From: Clostridiaceae bacterium
GTDB taxonomy: Bacteria > Bacillota > Clostridia > Peptostreptococcales > Natronincolaceae
Direction of reading: 5' to 3'
DNA: 64,000 nucleotides
Assembly: GCA_018432235.1 (NCBI GenBank)
Contig: JAHDLO010000010.1
Location: forward strand, 434,001-498,000
The position numbers were made by a program, and so were the translations under genes. Below the pieces are notes generated by a model. The model searched no databases. It worked only from the letters and a program-made list of their open reading frames with translations, and was not told the origin of the DNA. Shown piece after piece: positions 8,885-17,284 of the stretch. Every line of letters begins with the position of its first letter. Positions within the stretch are counted from its first letter, which is position 1.

Positions 8885-9220
8885 TATATCACCACCAAAA
8901 TTTTTCCAGTACCTTAAACATAGTGTATCACATCTTTTTAAAAAAAACTTCAATGTAATAGACTTTTAATATAAGTGAAAAATTTGTAATATAACCTTAA
9001 TAATTCTACTGTTATATCCCCCCTTTTTCCCTATATAGCTATCGAGTTACTGTTATCTGAATTTTCTCATATATGCCAAAAATAGTAAACAGGTACATGG
9101 CACTATTTGTTGAAACCAACAAGAGAACAAGAGTGGCCCCATTGTATAAGACAACCCCCCATATCATAGGGAAAAAAGAACGCTCCTATGATAAAATAAA
9201 AAACAGCCCCTTCGGACTGT
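8885..9220. other. Intergenic region upstream of the 31-codon gene
   Basis: An AT-rich stretch likely holding the promoter of the small gene. It also has a nine-base inverted repeat (TATCATAGG 9162-9170 with CCTATGATA 9185-9193) next to the GerMN gene terminator. No further gene is seen. Confidence 0.5.
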
Positions 9221-9221
9221 T
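9196..9221 (-). terminator. Terminator of the GerMN lipoprotein gene
   Basis: On the minus strand AACAGTCC-GAAG-GGGCTGTT (9221-9202) is followed by TTTTTTATTTTA. The hairpin overlaps the end of the stop codon at 9221. Confidence 0.85.
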
Positions 9222-9769
9222 TATTGTAAGCTAATATCTTTTCTGCCCAGGGGCTCCTGTATAATATCGTGCCCCATCAGTGTTTCTCGTACACTGCCAT
9301 CCACTAAGAACTGCACCTGGTCTATATCTGACAGCTCTGTCAAGGACATAACCACCTGTGCAATTACGCCCATCTCCTGAAGAGAGCCGCCATACAGCTT
9401 TTCATTGGAGAAATTTACATAGGCAGTATTTTCAGCAGTCTCCACACTTAAAATCTTCAGCCCCTCCAGGGAGCTGGACAGTGCATCATCCGCAGGCTTT
9501 TTTTGAAGCTCTGCAATAATTACCTCCTCTATCGGCTTTTCACCAACTGCAACCTCAAGCTTTATAGGTATTAGCTTTTCTAGCGCTTCATTACCCGTCA
9601 AAATATATTCCTGGTTCATATAATATAAGGTTACCTCAACCATTTCTTCCTGTGGCTTAGGGTCAATCACACCATCATCCGGGCCCTCGGGAGTCTTAAC
9701 CTGTTTACTGCATGCAGCCAAAGTAAACAATGAAATCACTAGTAGAAATAATACAGCAGCTTTTTTCAT
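9221..9769 (-). CDS. GerMN-domain lipoprotein
   Basis: A 182-residue secreted lipoprotein. The start ATG at 9769 is chosen because GGAG lies 8 bases upstream and it gives a clean signal peptide, MKKAAVLFLLVISLF then LAAC as lipobox. The mature part contains one GerMN (sporulation/spore germination) domain: VEVTLYYMNQEYILTGNEAL, then LKILSVETAENTAYVNFSNE and VMSLTELSDIDQVQFLVDG. It is the third gene of a response regulator/kinase/lipoprotein unit with its own terminator. That arrangement parallels the actinobacterial mtrA-mtrB-lpqB operon, where LpqB is a GerMN lipoprotein modulating the kinase. Confidence 0.85.
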   Translation of the reverse strand: MKKAAVLFLLVISLFTLAACSKQVKTPEGPDDGVIDPKPQEEMVEVTLYYMNQEYILTGNEALEKLIPIKLEVAVGEKPIEEVIIAELQKKPADDALSSSLEGLKILSVETAENTAYVNFSNEKLYGGSLQEMGVIAQVVMSLTELSDIDQVQFLVDGSVRETLMGHDIIQEPLGRKDISLQ

Positions 9770-9855
9770 ATCCATCTCTCCTCTCAATGCTTTTTCAACT
9801 TCTATTCATATTATACCCCCTAAATATGAAAAGCCAATAAAGAATTGTAAAGGAA

Positions 9856-11265
9856 TTATGAAGATAGCCTGAAGGATTCCTTAGGAATTTCAATAATAAA
9901 GCTTGTCCCTTCTCCCAAACGACTTTCTATGCCTATTCGCCATCCATGCAGTTTTACCACCCTATTGACAATGGAAAGACCGATGCCTGCACCTCCGGTA
10001 TCCCTTGACCTGGAGGCATCAGAGCGATAGAATTTATCAAATACAGCATTTAAGTCCTTTTCAGCTATTCCGATACCATTGTCTTCAATGCTCAGAAACA
10101 AGCTGCCCTTTTCAATTCGACTGTTAATCGTAATGACACTCTCATTTTTGGAGATATCCCGATATTTTATCGCGTTATCAATTAAATTTATAAATACCTC
10201 TTTTACCAGATCAACATCACATATGATGATGATTTGGTCCTCCAGACCCATATCCACGCGTATGCCATCCTTATCTGTCAGGGGCTTCAGTATTTTAAAT
10301 ACTTCTGTAACCAGCTCCTTCAAATGATAGGCCACAGCCTCTATCCCCTGCTCCTCCAGCCTGGTCAAGCTCATTAAAGCCTTTATCAAATCCGCCAGGC
10401 GGTCTATTTCCTTATCCATATCCCCTAAATACTCTTTAAAAACCGCTATATCCTCCTCACCGTACAGCAGAGAATCGATTAATGCCTTCATTGATGCCAG
10501 GGGTGTCTTTAATTCATGGGATATATCTCCTATAAATTGAGTTCTCCCCCTGTCGATGTGATATAGGGCATTGCTCATGTAATTGAAATTTTCTGCAAGC
10601 CGTCCGATTTCATCGCTGGTGGTGATATCCACCTGCTCCCCCAATCTTCCCTCACCAATTTTTTTAGCTGCTGACGAAAGATGCTCAATGGGCCTTGTTA
10701 TGCGCCTGCTGGCCACTATCGTCACCAAGGTTCCGATAATCAGTGCGATGGAGGAAATGGTCAGCAGCTGCCGACGAAACTCTTCTACCTGCAAAAAGGC
10801 CTGCTCAGCTATGGTAGAAAGAATCACAGCCCCCAGCACCTGTCTTTCACCCTCCTGACTTCTGGCAACAGGAACCGCCACCTGCATTATCCGCTGTTGG
10901 GTCTTATAATACCCTATTTTTTCCTTATTTTTTAGAGCTGCCCTCAGCTCGTCATTTTCGACAATGGTCCCCTCCAATAAATTAAAGCTATCCACCAGCA
11001 CCTCCTGTTGAGCATCCAGAATCAGCAGCCTTCCACCATCTGTAGGTAGATATTGCTTTACAATCCGCTTAAGGGCCACAAGGTCTTGAAAATTATCCTT
11101 GCTGAGATTTGCTATAATATTTGCTGTTTTTAAAGCATTTGTCTCCACCTCATAAAATACGGTTTCCGTTAAATTATGAATTGACCAGTAATTGATCAAT
11201 AGCAAAGGTAAAATAATGAGTATGATATAAAAAGCAATGAGCTTTTTTCGGATAGAGAGACTCAT
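9856..11265 (-). CDS. Two-component sensor histidine kinase
   Basis: A 469-residue membrane kinase. A first membrane helix (about residues 8-26), an extracytoplasmic sensing region of about 140 residues, and a second helix (about 167-187) are followed by a HAMP linker (RRITRPIEHLSSAAKKIGEG). The H-box FIGDISHELKTPL places the phosphorylated histidine at residue 250. The ATPase part has the N-box NLIDNAIKY, G1 DNGIGI, F-box and G2 GAGIGLSI. The stop-start gap to the response regulator is one base, so the pair is co-translated. The signal is unknown; the class resembles cell-envelope sensors. Confidence 0.92.
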   Translation of the reverse strand: MSLSIRKKLIAFYIILIILPLLLINYWSIHNLTETVFYEVETNALKTANIIANLSKDNFQDLVALKRIVKQYLPTDGGRLLILDAQQEVLVDSFNLLEGTIVENDELRAALKNKEKIGYYKTQQRIMQVAVPVARSQEGERQVLGAVILSTIAEQAFLQVEEFRRQLLTISSIALIIGTLVTIVASRRITRPIEHLSSAAKKIGEGRLGEQVDITTSDEIGRLAENFNYMSNALYHIDRGRTQFIGDISHELKTPLASMKALIDSLLYGEEDIAVFKEYLGDMDKEIDRLADLIKALMSLTRLEEQGIEAVAYHLKELVTEVFKILKPLTDKDGIRVDMGLEDQIIIICDVDLVKEVFINLIDNAIKYRDISKNESVITINSRIEKGSLFLSIEDNGIGIAEKDLNAVFDKFYRSDASRSRDTGGAGIGLSIVNRVVKLHGWRIGIESRLGEGTSFIIEIPKESFRLSS

Positions 11266-11266
11266 C

Positions 11267-11935
11267 CTAATCCCTCCTAAAATAGTAGCCCACTCCCCAT
11301 TTCGTCTGGATCATAGACTGATTTTCCTCATCCTTCAGCTTGTCTCTTAAATTTTTAATATGCACATCTATGGTACGGGTATCCACGCAGGGCTCTCCCC
11401 AAATCATTTGAAATATCTGCTCTCTCGAAAATACCCTTCCCTTGTTTCTAACCAGTAGCTCCAAAATATCAAATTCCTTTGGTGTTAGTTCAACCTCACG
11501 CTGGTTAAGTATTACTCTACGGGCCTCTGAATCCACTGTCAGACTCCCTACCCTGTATTGCGTCTCCTTGGTCTGCTTTTCCAGCCTTCTTGAAATTGCC
11601 CGCATTCTGGCGATCAGCTCCCGTGTATTAAAGGGCTTCGTCATATAGTCATCAGCCCCCAGCTCCAGGCCTATAATCTTGTCAATATCGCTGTCCTTGG
11701 CGGTAAGCATTATGATGGGCACATCTGATGTTTCCCTAAATTTTCGGCAAAGCGTTATGCCATCCACTTTGGGCAGCATAAGGTCCAGGATGACAAAGTC
11801 GTATTTATTTTGCCCAAAGGCCGCCATAGCAGCCTCACCGTCATAAACGGCATATACCTTAAAGCCCTCCTGCTCCAGACTCTTCTTTAACCCCTTTACC
11901 AAAAGCCTCTCATCATCTACGATCAGTACCTCCAT
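11267..11935 (-). CDS. OmpR/PhoB family response regulator
   Basis: A 222-residue regulator. The receiver domain shows the acidic pair (VDDE, residues 7-8), the phosphoacceptor in VILDLMLP at Asp51, and the conserved lysine in YMTKPF. The C-terminal winged-helix DNA-binding domain ends with RTIDVHIKNLRDKL and GVGYYF. GGAGGTG with a 6-base spacer supports the ATG at 11935 rather than the TTG at 11950. It is the first gene of the regulator-kinase-GerMN unit and may be transcribed together with the mutase gene, whose stop lies just upstream. Confidence 0.94.
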   Translation of the reverse strand: MEVLIVDDERLLVKGLKKSLEQEGFKVYAVYDGEAAMAAFGQNKYDFVILDLMLPKVDGITLCRKFRETSDVPIIMLTAKDSDIDKIIGLELGADDYMTKPFNTRELIARMRAISRRLEKQTKETQYRVGSLTVDSEARRVILNQREVELTPKEFDILELLVRNKGRVFSREQIFQMIWGEPCVDTRTIDVHIKNLRDKLKDEENQSMIQTKWGVGYYFRRD

Positions 11936-11953
11936 CCTCTTCACCTCCAATAA

Positions 11954-13696
11954 TTACTGCTGTAGCCCTAAATCCGCCAGCATGGCATCTATCAAAGTCT
12001 CTATTCTCCTTTTGCCCTCCTCCTGCTGCTTTGCTCTTACACCGGCATATATCTTAAGCTTCGGCTCTGTACCAGAGGGCCTTATGGCTATCCAGCTATC
12101 CTCCGTCAGCTTATATTTTAGTACATCAGCCGATGGCAGAAGGATGGCGGCTTCCTTTTTATTTATAATATCATATCTGATTCCCTTCAGGTAATCCTCC
12201 AGATCCAGTACCCTCACTCCCGCTATTTCCTTTAAATTGGATTCCCTCAGGTGCCTCAGGGTGCCCTTTATTTTTTCAAGCCCCTCCTTACCCTTTAGGG
12301 TAATTGACTTCAATGCTTCAACGTAGCAGCCATAGCTATCGTAGAGTTCCATTAATCCCTCGTATATGGTCATGCCCCTCATAAAATAGTGGGCCCCCAT
12401 CTCACAAATCAGCATGGCGGTAACCACAGCATCCTTATCCCTTGCATAGCTCCCTGCCAGATATCCGAAGCTTTCCTCATAGCCGAATAAAAAAGTATTT
12501 TCCCCCGTTTCTTCAAATCCCTTAATTTTTTCCCCTATATATTTGAAGCCTGTCAGGGTGTCTATCGTCTTAATGCCGTAATTACTGGCAATATCTCTCC
12601 CCATTTCACTGGTGACAATGGTCTTTATTATAGCACCGTCCTGAGGCAGCTTATTTTTCTCCTTTAAGGAGGTCAATATGTAATTCACCAGCAAGGCCCC
12701 GGTTTGATTCCCCGTTAGCATAGTGTATTCTCCATCTATATTTTTTACCACAACACCAACCCTATCACTGTCGGGGTCCGTTGCCAAAATCAGGTCTGCC
12801 GATTTTTCCTTTGCCAGCGCTATTGCCAGAGCATAGACCTCTGCTTCCTCAGGATTAGGATAAGGAACCGTCGGGAAATCCGGGTTCGGCTCCTGCTGCT
12901 GTGGCACCACAAAGACATTGGTAAAGCCGAGCTTACTCAATACTCTTGTTACAGGCTTGTTGCCGGTGCCGTGTAGGGGAGTGTACACCACCTTTAATGC
13001 CTCCGCAGCCTTTGCGATTTCTTCCTTTCTTATGGATTGCTCTAAAACCTTTTCGTCATAGGCTATGTCTATTTCCTCACCCACATAGCTGAGGTAGCCC
13101 ATTTTGACTGCCTCCTCCTTGCAAATATGGTTAATTTGATGATGATCATACAGCTCTGCGATTTCAGCTATTATTTTTTTTGCAATATCTGAAGCAATCT
13201 GTGCACCATCCTCCCAGTATATCTTATATCCGTTATATTCAGCAGGATTATGGCTTGCTGTTATGACGATACCGGCAATGGTCTTTAAATATCTGACGGC
13301 GAAGGAAAGCTGCGGAGAGGGCTTCAGCTGATCAAATACATAAACCCTTATGCCATTTGCCGCCAAAACCAAAGCTGCCTCCTCTGTGAACTCCACTGCC
13401 TTATGCCGTGAATCATAAGCGATCACGACACCTCGTCGCATCGCCTCATTTCCTTGCTTTTTAATGAAATTAGCAAGTCCCTGTGTGGTTTTTCTAATGG
13501 TGTATTTGTTCATACGATTGGTACCGGCTCCAATAATGCCTCTGATGCCTGCTGTGCCAAATTCCAAATCCTTATAAAATCTATCCTCAATTTCCTTTTC
13601 CATGCCTTCGATGGTCTTCAACTCATCCCTGGTGGTCTGATCAAAATAGTTGTCGGTAAGCCATAGCTCATAGTTTTTTATGGTTCTTAAATCCAT
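11954..13696 (-). CDS. Phospho-sugar mutase (phosphoglucomutase/phosphomannomutase)
   Basis: A 580-residue alpha-D-phosphohexomutase interconverting hexose 1- and 6-phosphates. Visible motifs are TASHNPAEYNGYKIYW (phosphoserine loop), DPDSDRVG (metal-binding loop), GYEESFGYL (sugar specificity) and RPSGTEPKLKIY (phosphate binding). The length and motifs fit the PgcA/PgmB2-type long Firmicute mutases. The start is the ATG at 13696 behind AGGGGTGAT, ten codons inside the longest frame. It may feed UDP-glucose or lipoteichoic acid anchor synthesis; a teichoic-acid synthase-like gene is present at 62523. Confidence 0.93.
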   Translation of the reverse strand: MDLRTIKNYELWLTDNYFDQTTRDELKTIEGMEKEIEDRFYKDLEFGTAGIRGIIGAGTNRMNKYTIRKTTQGLANFIKKQGNEAMRRGVVIAYDSRHKAVEFTEEAALVLAANGIRVYVFDQLKPSPQLSFAVRYLKTIAGIVITASHNPAEYNGYKIYWEDGAQIASDIAKKIIAEIAELYDHHQINHICKEEAVKMGYLSYVGEEIDIAYDEKVLEQSIRKEEIAKAAEALKVVYTPLHGTGNKPVTRVLSKLGFTNVFVVPQQQEPNPDFPTVPYPNPEEAEVYALAIALAKEKSADLILATDPDSDRVGVVVKNIDGEYTMLTGNQTGALLVNYILTSLKEKNKLPQDGAIIKTIVTSEMGRDIASNYGIKTIDTLTGFKYIGEKIKGFEETGENTFLFGYEESFGYLAGSYARDKDAVVTAMLICEMGAHYFMRGMTIYEGLMELYDSYGCYVEALKSITLKGKEGLEKIKGTLRHLRESNLKEIAGVRVLDLEDYLKGIRYDIINKKEAAILLPSADVLKYKLTEDSWIAIRPSGTEPKLKIYAGVRAKQQEEGKRRIETLIDAMLADLGLQQ

Positions 13697-13792
13697 TGAT
13701 ATCACCCCTAATATGATATTAAGCATAAAAACAGCTTCAATATTTATATATAGTTTGTAATTTCTGATATTATTAACCCTAATTAATCTGAC

Positions 13793-15349
13793 TCATTGAA
13801 GCAACCATTTAAATCTACTGTTAAGCTTGCCCCAAAGGTATTTCACTTCATTTATTTTCAACAGATAGCACATCCCAAAATATACGCCGCCGCCTGTTAT
13901 TATCATAAATCCTAAAGCTGCAGCTCGTTTTATAAAGCCTTCCTGATGATATAGCAGCTTTTCTCTTAATAAATATAATAGCAAGCCCATCATTATAGAA
14001 GCAGCAATAATCTTTAAGAAGTTCCTTGCCAATCTAACGCCGCCAAATTTTCCTATTTTTTTTCTTATGCTGATGATCAACAATAACGCCGAGGTCATCA
14101 CAGCAATGCTGGTTGCCAGGGCTAGTCCTTGATAGTCCAGGTGCCGTACTAAGACAAAATTTAATATGATATTTAATGCAACCGACACTGCCCCAGCCAT
14201 CAAGGGTGTTTTTGTGTCCTTTAGGGAATAAAACACTTTACTGAGGGTATCCCTAAGACCGATTCCCGTCAGTCCCAGAAGATAAAAAACAAAGGCACCG
14301 GCTGCTTTTTCCGTAGCTGCCTGATCAAAGGCGCCCCGCTGAAAGATGATTTCAATGGCAGGCTCAGCCATTATAATGCCGGCAATCGTCACAGGTATGG
14401 TAATTATGAATACTAGGGTTATGACATTCCCCATTATCCTCTTGAAATCCTCAAGATTCTCTTTTTGGGATTCCTGTGTCAATATAGGAAATATTACGGT
14501 CAAAACTGAGAATATAAATACGCCTATGATCAACTCCTCCAGCTTGGTGGCATAGCTCAGGCTGGATATGCTGCCGGAGGCTAGATTTGAGGCAATGCTT
14601 TTATCTATGGCCTGATTGATCTGCTGCAGTATTGTACCCACCACAACCGGTGTCGCCAGCAGCAGCAGCTCACGAAGCCCTTCATTCTTAAGGTCCAGCA
14701 CCGGACTATAGCTATAGCCCAGTTTAATGGCGGAGGGCAGCTGAAAAAGCACTGTAGACAGCTGTGCGATTATGATGGCCACCATGAAGCCCTTCATGCC
14801 AAAAGCAGATGCCAGCACCAGTAGATAGGCTATATAAACCATATTCAAGGGAAAGCCGGTGGCGGCAGGAACGGCAAAGTGTTCCCTGCTCTGCAAATAG
14901 GCTGTAAATATGGAAGCAATAGCAACAAATATGATCATCGGTGCAACAATACGTAGCATGTGCACCGTCAGTGCATAGCTCTCCCCCTCAAAGCCGGATG
15001 CTATAATTTTCACGATATTGGGCGCCAGCAGCCAAATGCCTGCAGTGATGATCAAGGTTATGATAATGGTGATATTTAGTAAATTATTCGTAAATTTATT
15101 TTTCTGGGACGCTCCACCCTTCTCCTCCATCTGAATAAAGACGGGAACCAAGGTGGTGCTGAAGATACTGTTTAAGGTTGCTATGACTATTGTAATTATT
15201 GTATATATAATAAAATAGCTGTCGGTAACTGCCCCTGCGCCAAATCTTGAGGCGATCAACACCTCTCTGAAAAAGCCAAGAGCTTTACTGAAGAATATTA
15301 TTATCATTATTAGTAAGGCTGATTTTGCCGCCTTTGCCGATCTACTCAT
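13793..15349 (-). CDS. murJ: Lipid II flippase MurJ (MVF family)
   Basis: A 518-residue polytopic membrane protein with about 14 hydrophobic segments and the MurJ N-terminal pattern GFFREVLIASRFGAGAVTDSYF. A conserved PVVVGTILQQINQAIDKSIAS segment and the AFYLLGLTG/FYSLKDTKTP region follow. MurJ moves lipid II to the outer membrane face for peptidoglycan synthesis. A GGAAGGG site lies before the ATG. Upstream is the fabZ terminator, so this gene has its own promoter or leaky readthrough. Confidence 0.92.
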   Translation of the reverse strand: MSRSAKAAKSALLIMIIIFFSKALGFFREVLIASRFGAGAVTDSYFIIYTIITIVIATLNSIFSTTLVPVFIQMEEKGGASQKNKFTNNLLNITIIITLIITAGIWLLAPNIVKIIASGFEGESYALTVHMLRIVAPMIIFVAIASIFTAYLQSREHFAVPAATGFPLNMVYIAYLLVLASAFGMKGFMVAIIIAQLSTVLFQLPSAIKLGYSYSPVLDLKNEGLRELLLLATPVVVGTILQQINQAIDKSIASNLASGSISSLSYATKLEELIIGVFIFSVLTVIFPILTQESQKENLEDFKRIMGNVITLVFIITIPVTIAGIIMAEPAIEIIFQRGAFDQAATEKAAGAFVFYLLGLTGIGLRDTLSKVFYSLKDTKTPLMAGAVSVALNIILNFVLVRHLDYQGLALATSIAVMTSALLLIISIRKKIGKFGGVRLARNFLKIIAASIMMGLLLYLLREKLLYHQEGFIKRAAALGFMIITGGGVYFGMCYLLKINEVKYLWGKLNSRFKWLLQ

Positions 15350-15366
15350 AATGAGACCCTTCCTTC

Positions 15367-15399
15367 AAAAAAGCAACTACCCCCAAAAGGCAGCTGCTT
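15367..15399 (-). terminator. Terminator of fabZ
   Basis: On the minus strand AAGCAGCT...AGTTGCTT (8 base pairs, one G-T; 15399-15371) is followed by a T run. It is located 17 bases after the fabZ stop. Confidence 0.75.
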
Positions 15400-15415
15400 T
15401 ATATTATTTTTCCTA

Positions 15416-15853
15416 TTACTTTGGTTGATCGATTAATGCAAAGGTTAATACCGCACTGCATGCCAGCTGTCCGTCAACTGTTGCCCTTGCATTTGCCTTA
15501 CCTATCCCTCTTCTAAGGGTGGTCATTTCAATTTCCAGCATTAATACATCGCCCGGTACCACCTGTCTCTTGAACTTGCAATCATCAATTCCTGCAAATA
15601 CCCCCAGCTTCCCCTTGTTTTCCTCCAACCCAAGGCATGTGGCCGCCGCTACCTGTGCCAATGCCTCCAGCATCAATACCCCTGGCATTATGGGATTACC
15701 GGGAAAGTGTCCTTGAAAAAAGGGCTCATTTATAGTTACATTTTTAACCCCTACTGCCCTCTTCCCTAGCTCCATTTCGATTATTTTGTCCACCAGTAAA
15801 AATGGATATCTATGGGGTATTATATTTTGTATTTCCTTATGATTCAGCTCCAT
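15416..15853 (-). CDS. fabZ: 3-hydroxyacyl-ACP dehydratase FabZ
   Basis: A 145-residue hot-dog-fold enzyme of the usual FabZ length, dehydrating beta-hydroxyacyl-ACP in fatty acid elongation. The catalytic region [19 protein letters not shown] contains the active-site histidine and glutamate; the N-terminus has [13 protein letters not shown]. It follows the flgG/flgJ-like genes, as ywpB follows flhO-flhP in B. subtilis. GGGAG precedes the ATG and a hairpin terminator follows. Confidence 0.97.
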   Translation of the reverse strand: MELNHKEIQNIIPHRYPFLLVDKIIEMELGKRAVGVKNVTINEPFFQGHFPGNPIMPGVLMLEALAQVAAATCLGLEENKGKLGVFAGIDDCKFKRQVVPGDVLMLEIEMTTLRRGIGKANARATVDGQLACSAVLTFALIDQPK

Positions 15854-15955
15854 TTGTCTGACTCCCTTCAGCCTTTATTTTTTATTATTAACAATTTTTA
15901 TTATCAAAGACAACAATTTACTATATTTTATCGCAATTTCTAAGGTTTTACAAAC

Positions 15956-15981
15956 AAAAAAACTGGAGCTTAGTCCAGTTT
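15956..15981 (-). terminator. Terminator after the rod-binding protein gene
   Basis: AAACTGGA-CTAAGC-TCCAGTTT on the minus strand (15981-15960), then five T. It begins two bases after the stop codon. Confidence 0.85.
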
Positions 15982-15983
15982 AA

Positions 15984-16328
15984 TTAATATTCCGCGTCAA
16001 TTGTTTCGCTTTCCTTTATGGTTATCTGTCTCTGCATTTGCTTGTATAAATACTGTGCCAGCCCAATGCCTTGACCATTTGCCAGCTCCTGAGACATTTT
16101 TTCATCCTGCATTTCTTCAAATATTTTTCTGGCGTGGCTTTTCTCTGTTAAACCGCCCTCAACCACCGTGGATCTCATCTGCTTTAGCATTATATTGATA
16201 AATACTGCCTCGAATTCCTTGCAGACCGCCATCAGCTTTTCTGGGTCTTCCTTATATCTGACATCGGTCTCAGCCTTAAGAGGCGTATTTACTTGATAAT
16301 TGGTTGCTTGATAATCCGTTATCTTCAT
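15984..16328 (-). CDS. FlgJ-type rod-binding protein
   Basis: A 114-residue protein corresponding to the N-terminal rod-binding domain of FlgJ (PF10135), without the muramidase half found in proteobacterial FlgJ. The conserved run is CKEFEAVFINIMLKQMRSTV, followed by KIFEEMQDEKMSQELANGQG. It probably caps or scaffolds rod assembly. The ATG at 16328 is preferred over the GTG at 16337 because GAGGGTGG precedes it at good spacing. It is the last gene of the mbl-flgF-flgG group, closed by a terminator. Confidence 0.86.
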   Translation of the reverse strand: MKITDYQATNYQVNTPLKAETDVRYKEDPEKLMAVCKEFEAVFINIMLKQMRSTVVEGGLTEKSHARKIFEEMQDEKMSQELANGQGIGLAQYLYKQMQRQITIKESETIDAEY

Positions 16329-16351
16329 ATTTTCCACCCTCAGTCAATAAA

Positions 16352-17146
16352 TTATCTTCTTAGGTTATTGGCAATATTCAGCATTTCGTCGCTGGTCTGG
16401 ATTGCCTTTGAATTGATTTCGTATGCCCTCTGTGCTGTTATCATACGTACCATCTCATCAACGATTTGAACATTGGAGGTTTCTAAATAACCCTGCATAA
16501 GACTACTGGTTCTGGTTTCCTCCTCCATAGGGATTTCTTCTCCAGAGGCCACTGTCGCCTTGTATAGATTTCTGCCTATGGCCTCTAAGCCATCGGGGTT
16601 GATAAATTTAACCAGCTTTAAGGTTCCTATCTCCTGAATTTCTCCCTCTGCATCCTCTGCAGTAATACGTCCGTCAAAGGTTATACTAATGTTCTTCATG
16701 CCATCCTCAAAGACGATTTCATCGTCAAACTCAGATAGGACTGTATAACCCTCAGCTGTCACCAGCCTCATTTCATCCTCTTCAACACTAAATTTGAAGC
16801 TTCCGTCTCTGGTGTAATAGACATTGTCGTTTGGTCCGAGGATCGCAAAAAAGCCTTCGCCGTCGATAGCTACGTCCAATGGGTTTTCAGTTCTTTCAAA
16901 GTTACCGGTGGTAAAGCTTCTGGAGGTTGCAGAAGGCATTACCCCATGGCCGATTTGAAGATTTACCGGTTGGCCCTCACCTTCTACTAAATTGGTTTTC
17001 CTTAGGGTTGCATATAGCAAATCCTTGAACTCCATCCTCTGCCTTTTATAGCCTGTCGTATTAACATTTGCCAGGTTGTTGGAAATGTTGTCTATATTCA
17101 TCTGCTGTGCCTTCATACCGGATGCCGCTGTCCATAAAGCCCTCAT
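16352..17146 (-). CDS. flgG: Flagellar distal rod protein FlgG (FlhP-like)
   Basis: A 264-residue rod/hook-family protein. The N-terminus MRALWTAASGMKAQQMNIDN with NNLANVNTTGYKR and the C-terminus VDEMVRMITAQRAYEINSKA with IQTSDEMLN are the paired helices that form the rod coiled coil. Full FlgG-like length and the tail suggest the distal rod. In Bacillus the equivalent pair beside mbl is flhO-flhP. GGGGGAT precedes the ATG, and a repeat element lies between it and the upstream flgF-like gene. Confidence 0.93.
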   Translation of the reverse strand: MRALWTAASGMKAQQMNIDNISNNLANVNTTGYKRQRMEFKDLLYATLRKTNLVEGEGQPVNLQIGHGVMPSATSRSFTTGNFERTENPLDVAIDGEGFFAILGPNDNVYYTRDGSFKFSVEEDEMRLVTAEGYTVLSEFDDEIVFEDGMKNISITFDGRITAEDAEGEIQEIGTLKLVKFINPDGLEAIGRNLYKATVASGEEIPMEEETRTSSLMQGYLETSNVQIVDEMVRMITAQRAYEINSKAIQTSDEMLNIANNLRR

Positions 17147-17169
17147 AAAAATCCCCCTATCTTGAGTTC

Positions 17170-17274
17170 AATTAAGAATTAAGAATGAATAATTGTAAAA
17201 CCTTTAACTCTTATGATTGGTTTTCACTATTCACTATTCACTATTCACTATTAGTTATGCACTATTCACTAGTC
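17170..17274. repeat. TTCACTATTC-type intergenic element, copy 1
   Basis: About 105 bases start with AATTAAGAATTAAGAATGAA and end in four tandem CACTATT units plus a further copy. The CACTATT end lies about 10 bases after the stop of the flgF-like gene. Similar elements occur at 22221-22293, 28010-28146, 37937-37995 and 55961-55994. Confidence 0.75.
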
Positions 17275-17284
17275 GCTGACGCTT

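Noticed and set aside
17220..17275. CACTATT tandem units as a CRISPR array
   Set aside because: Repeat units are only 7 bases with no spacers of constant length, and no cas genes are present.
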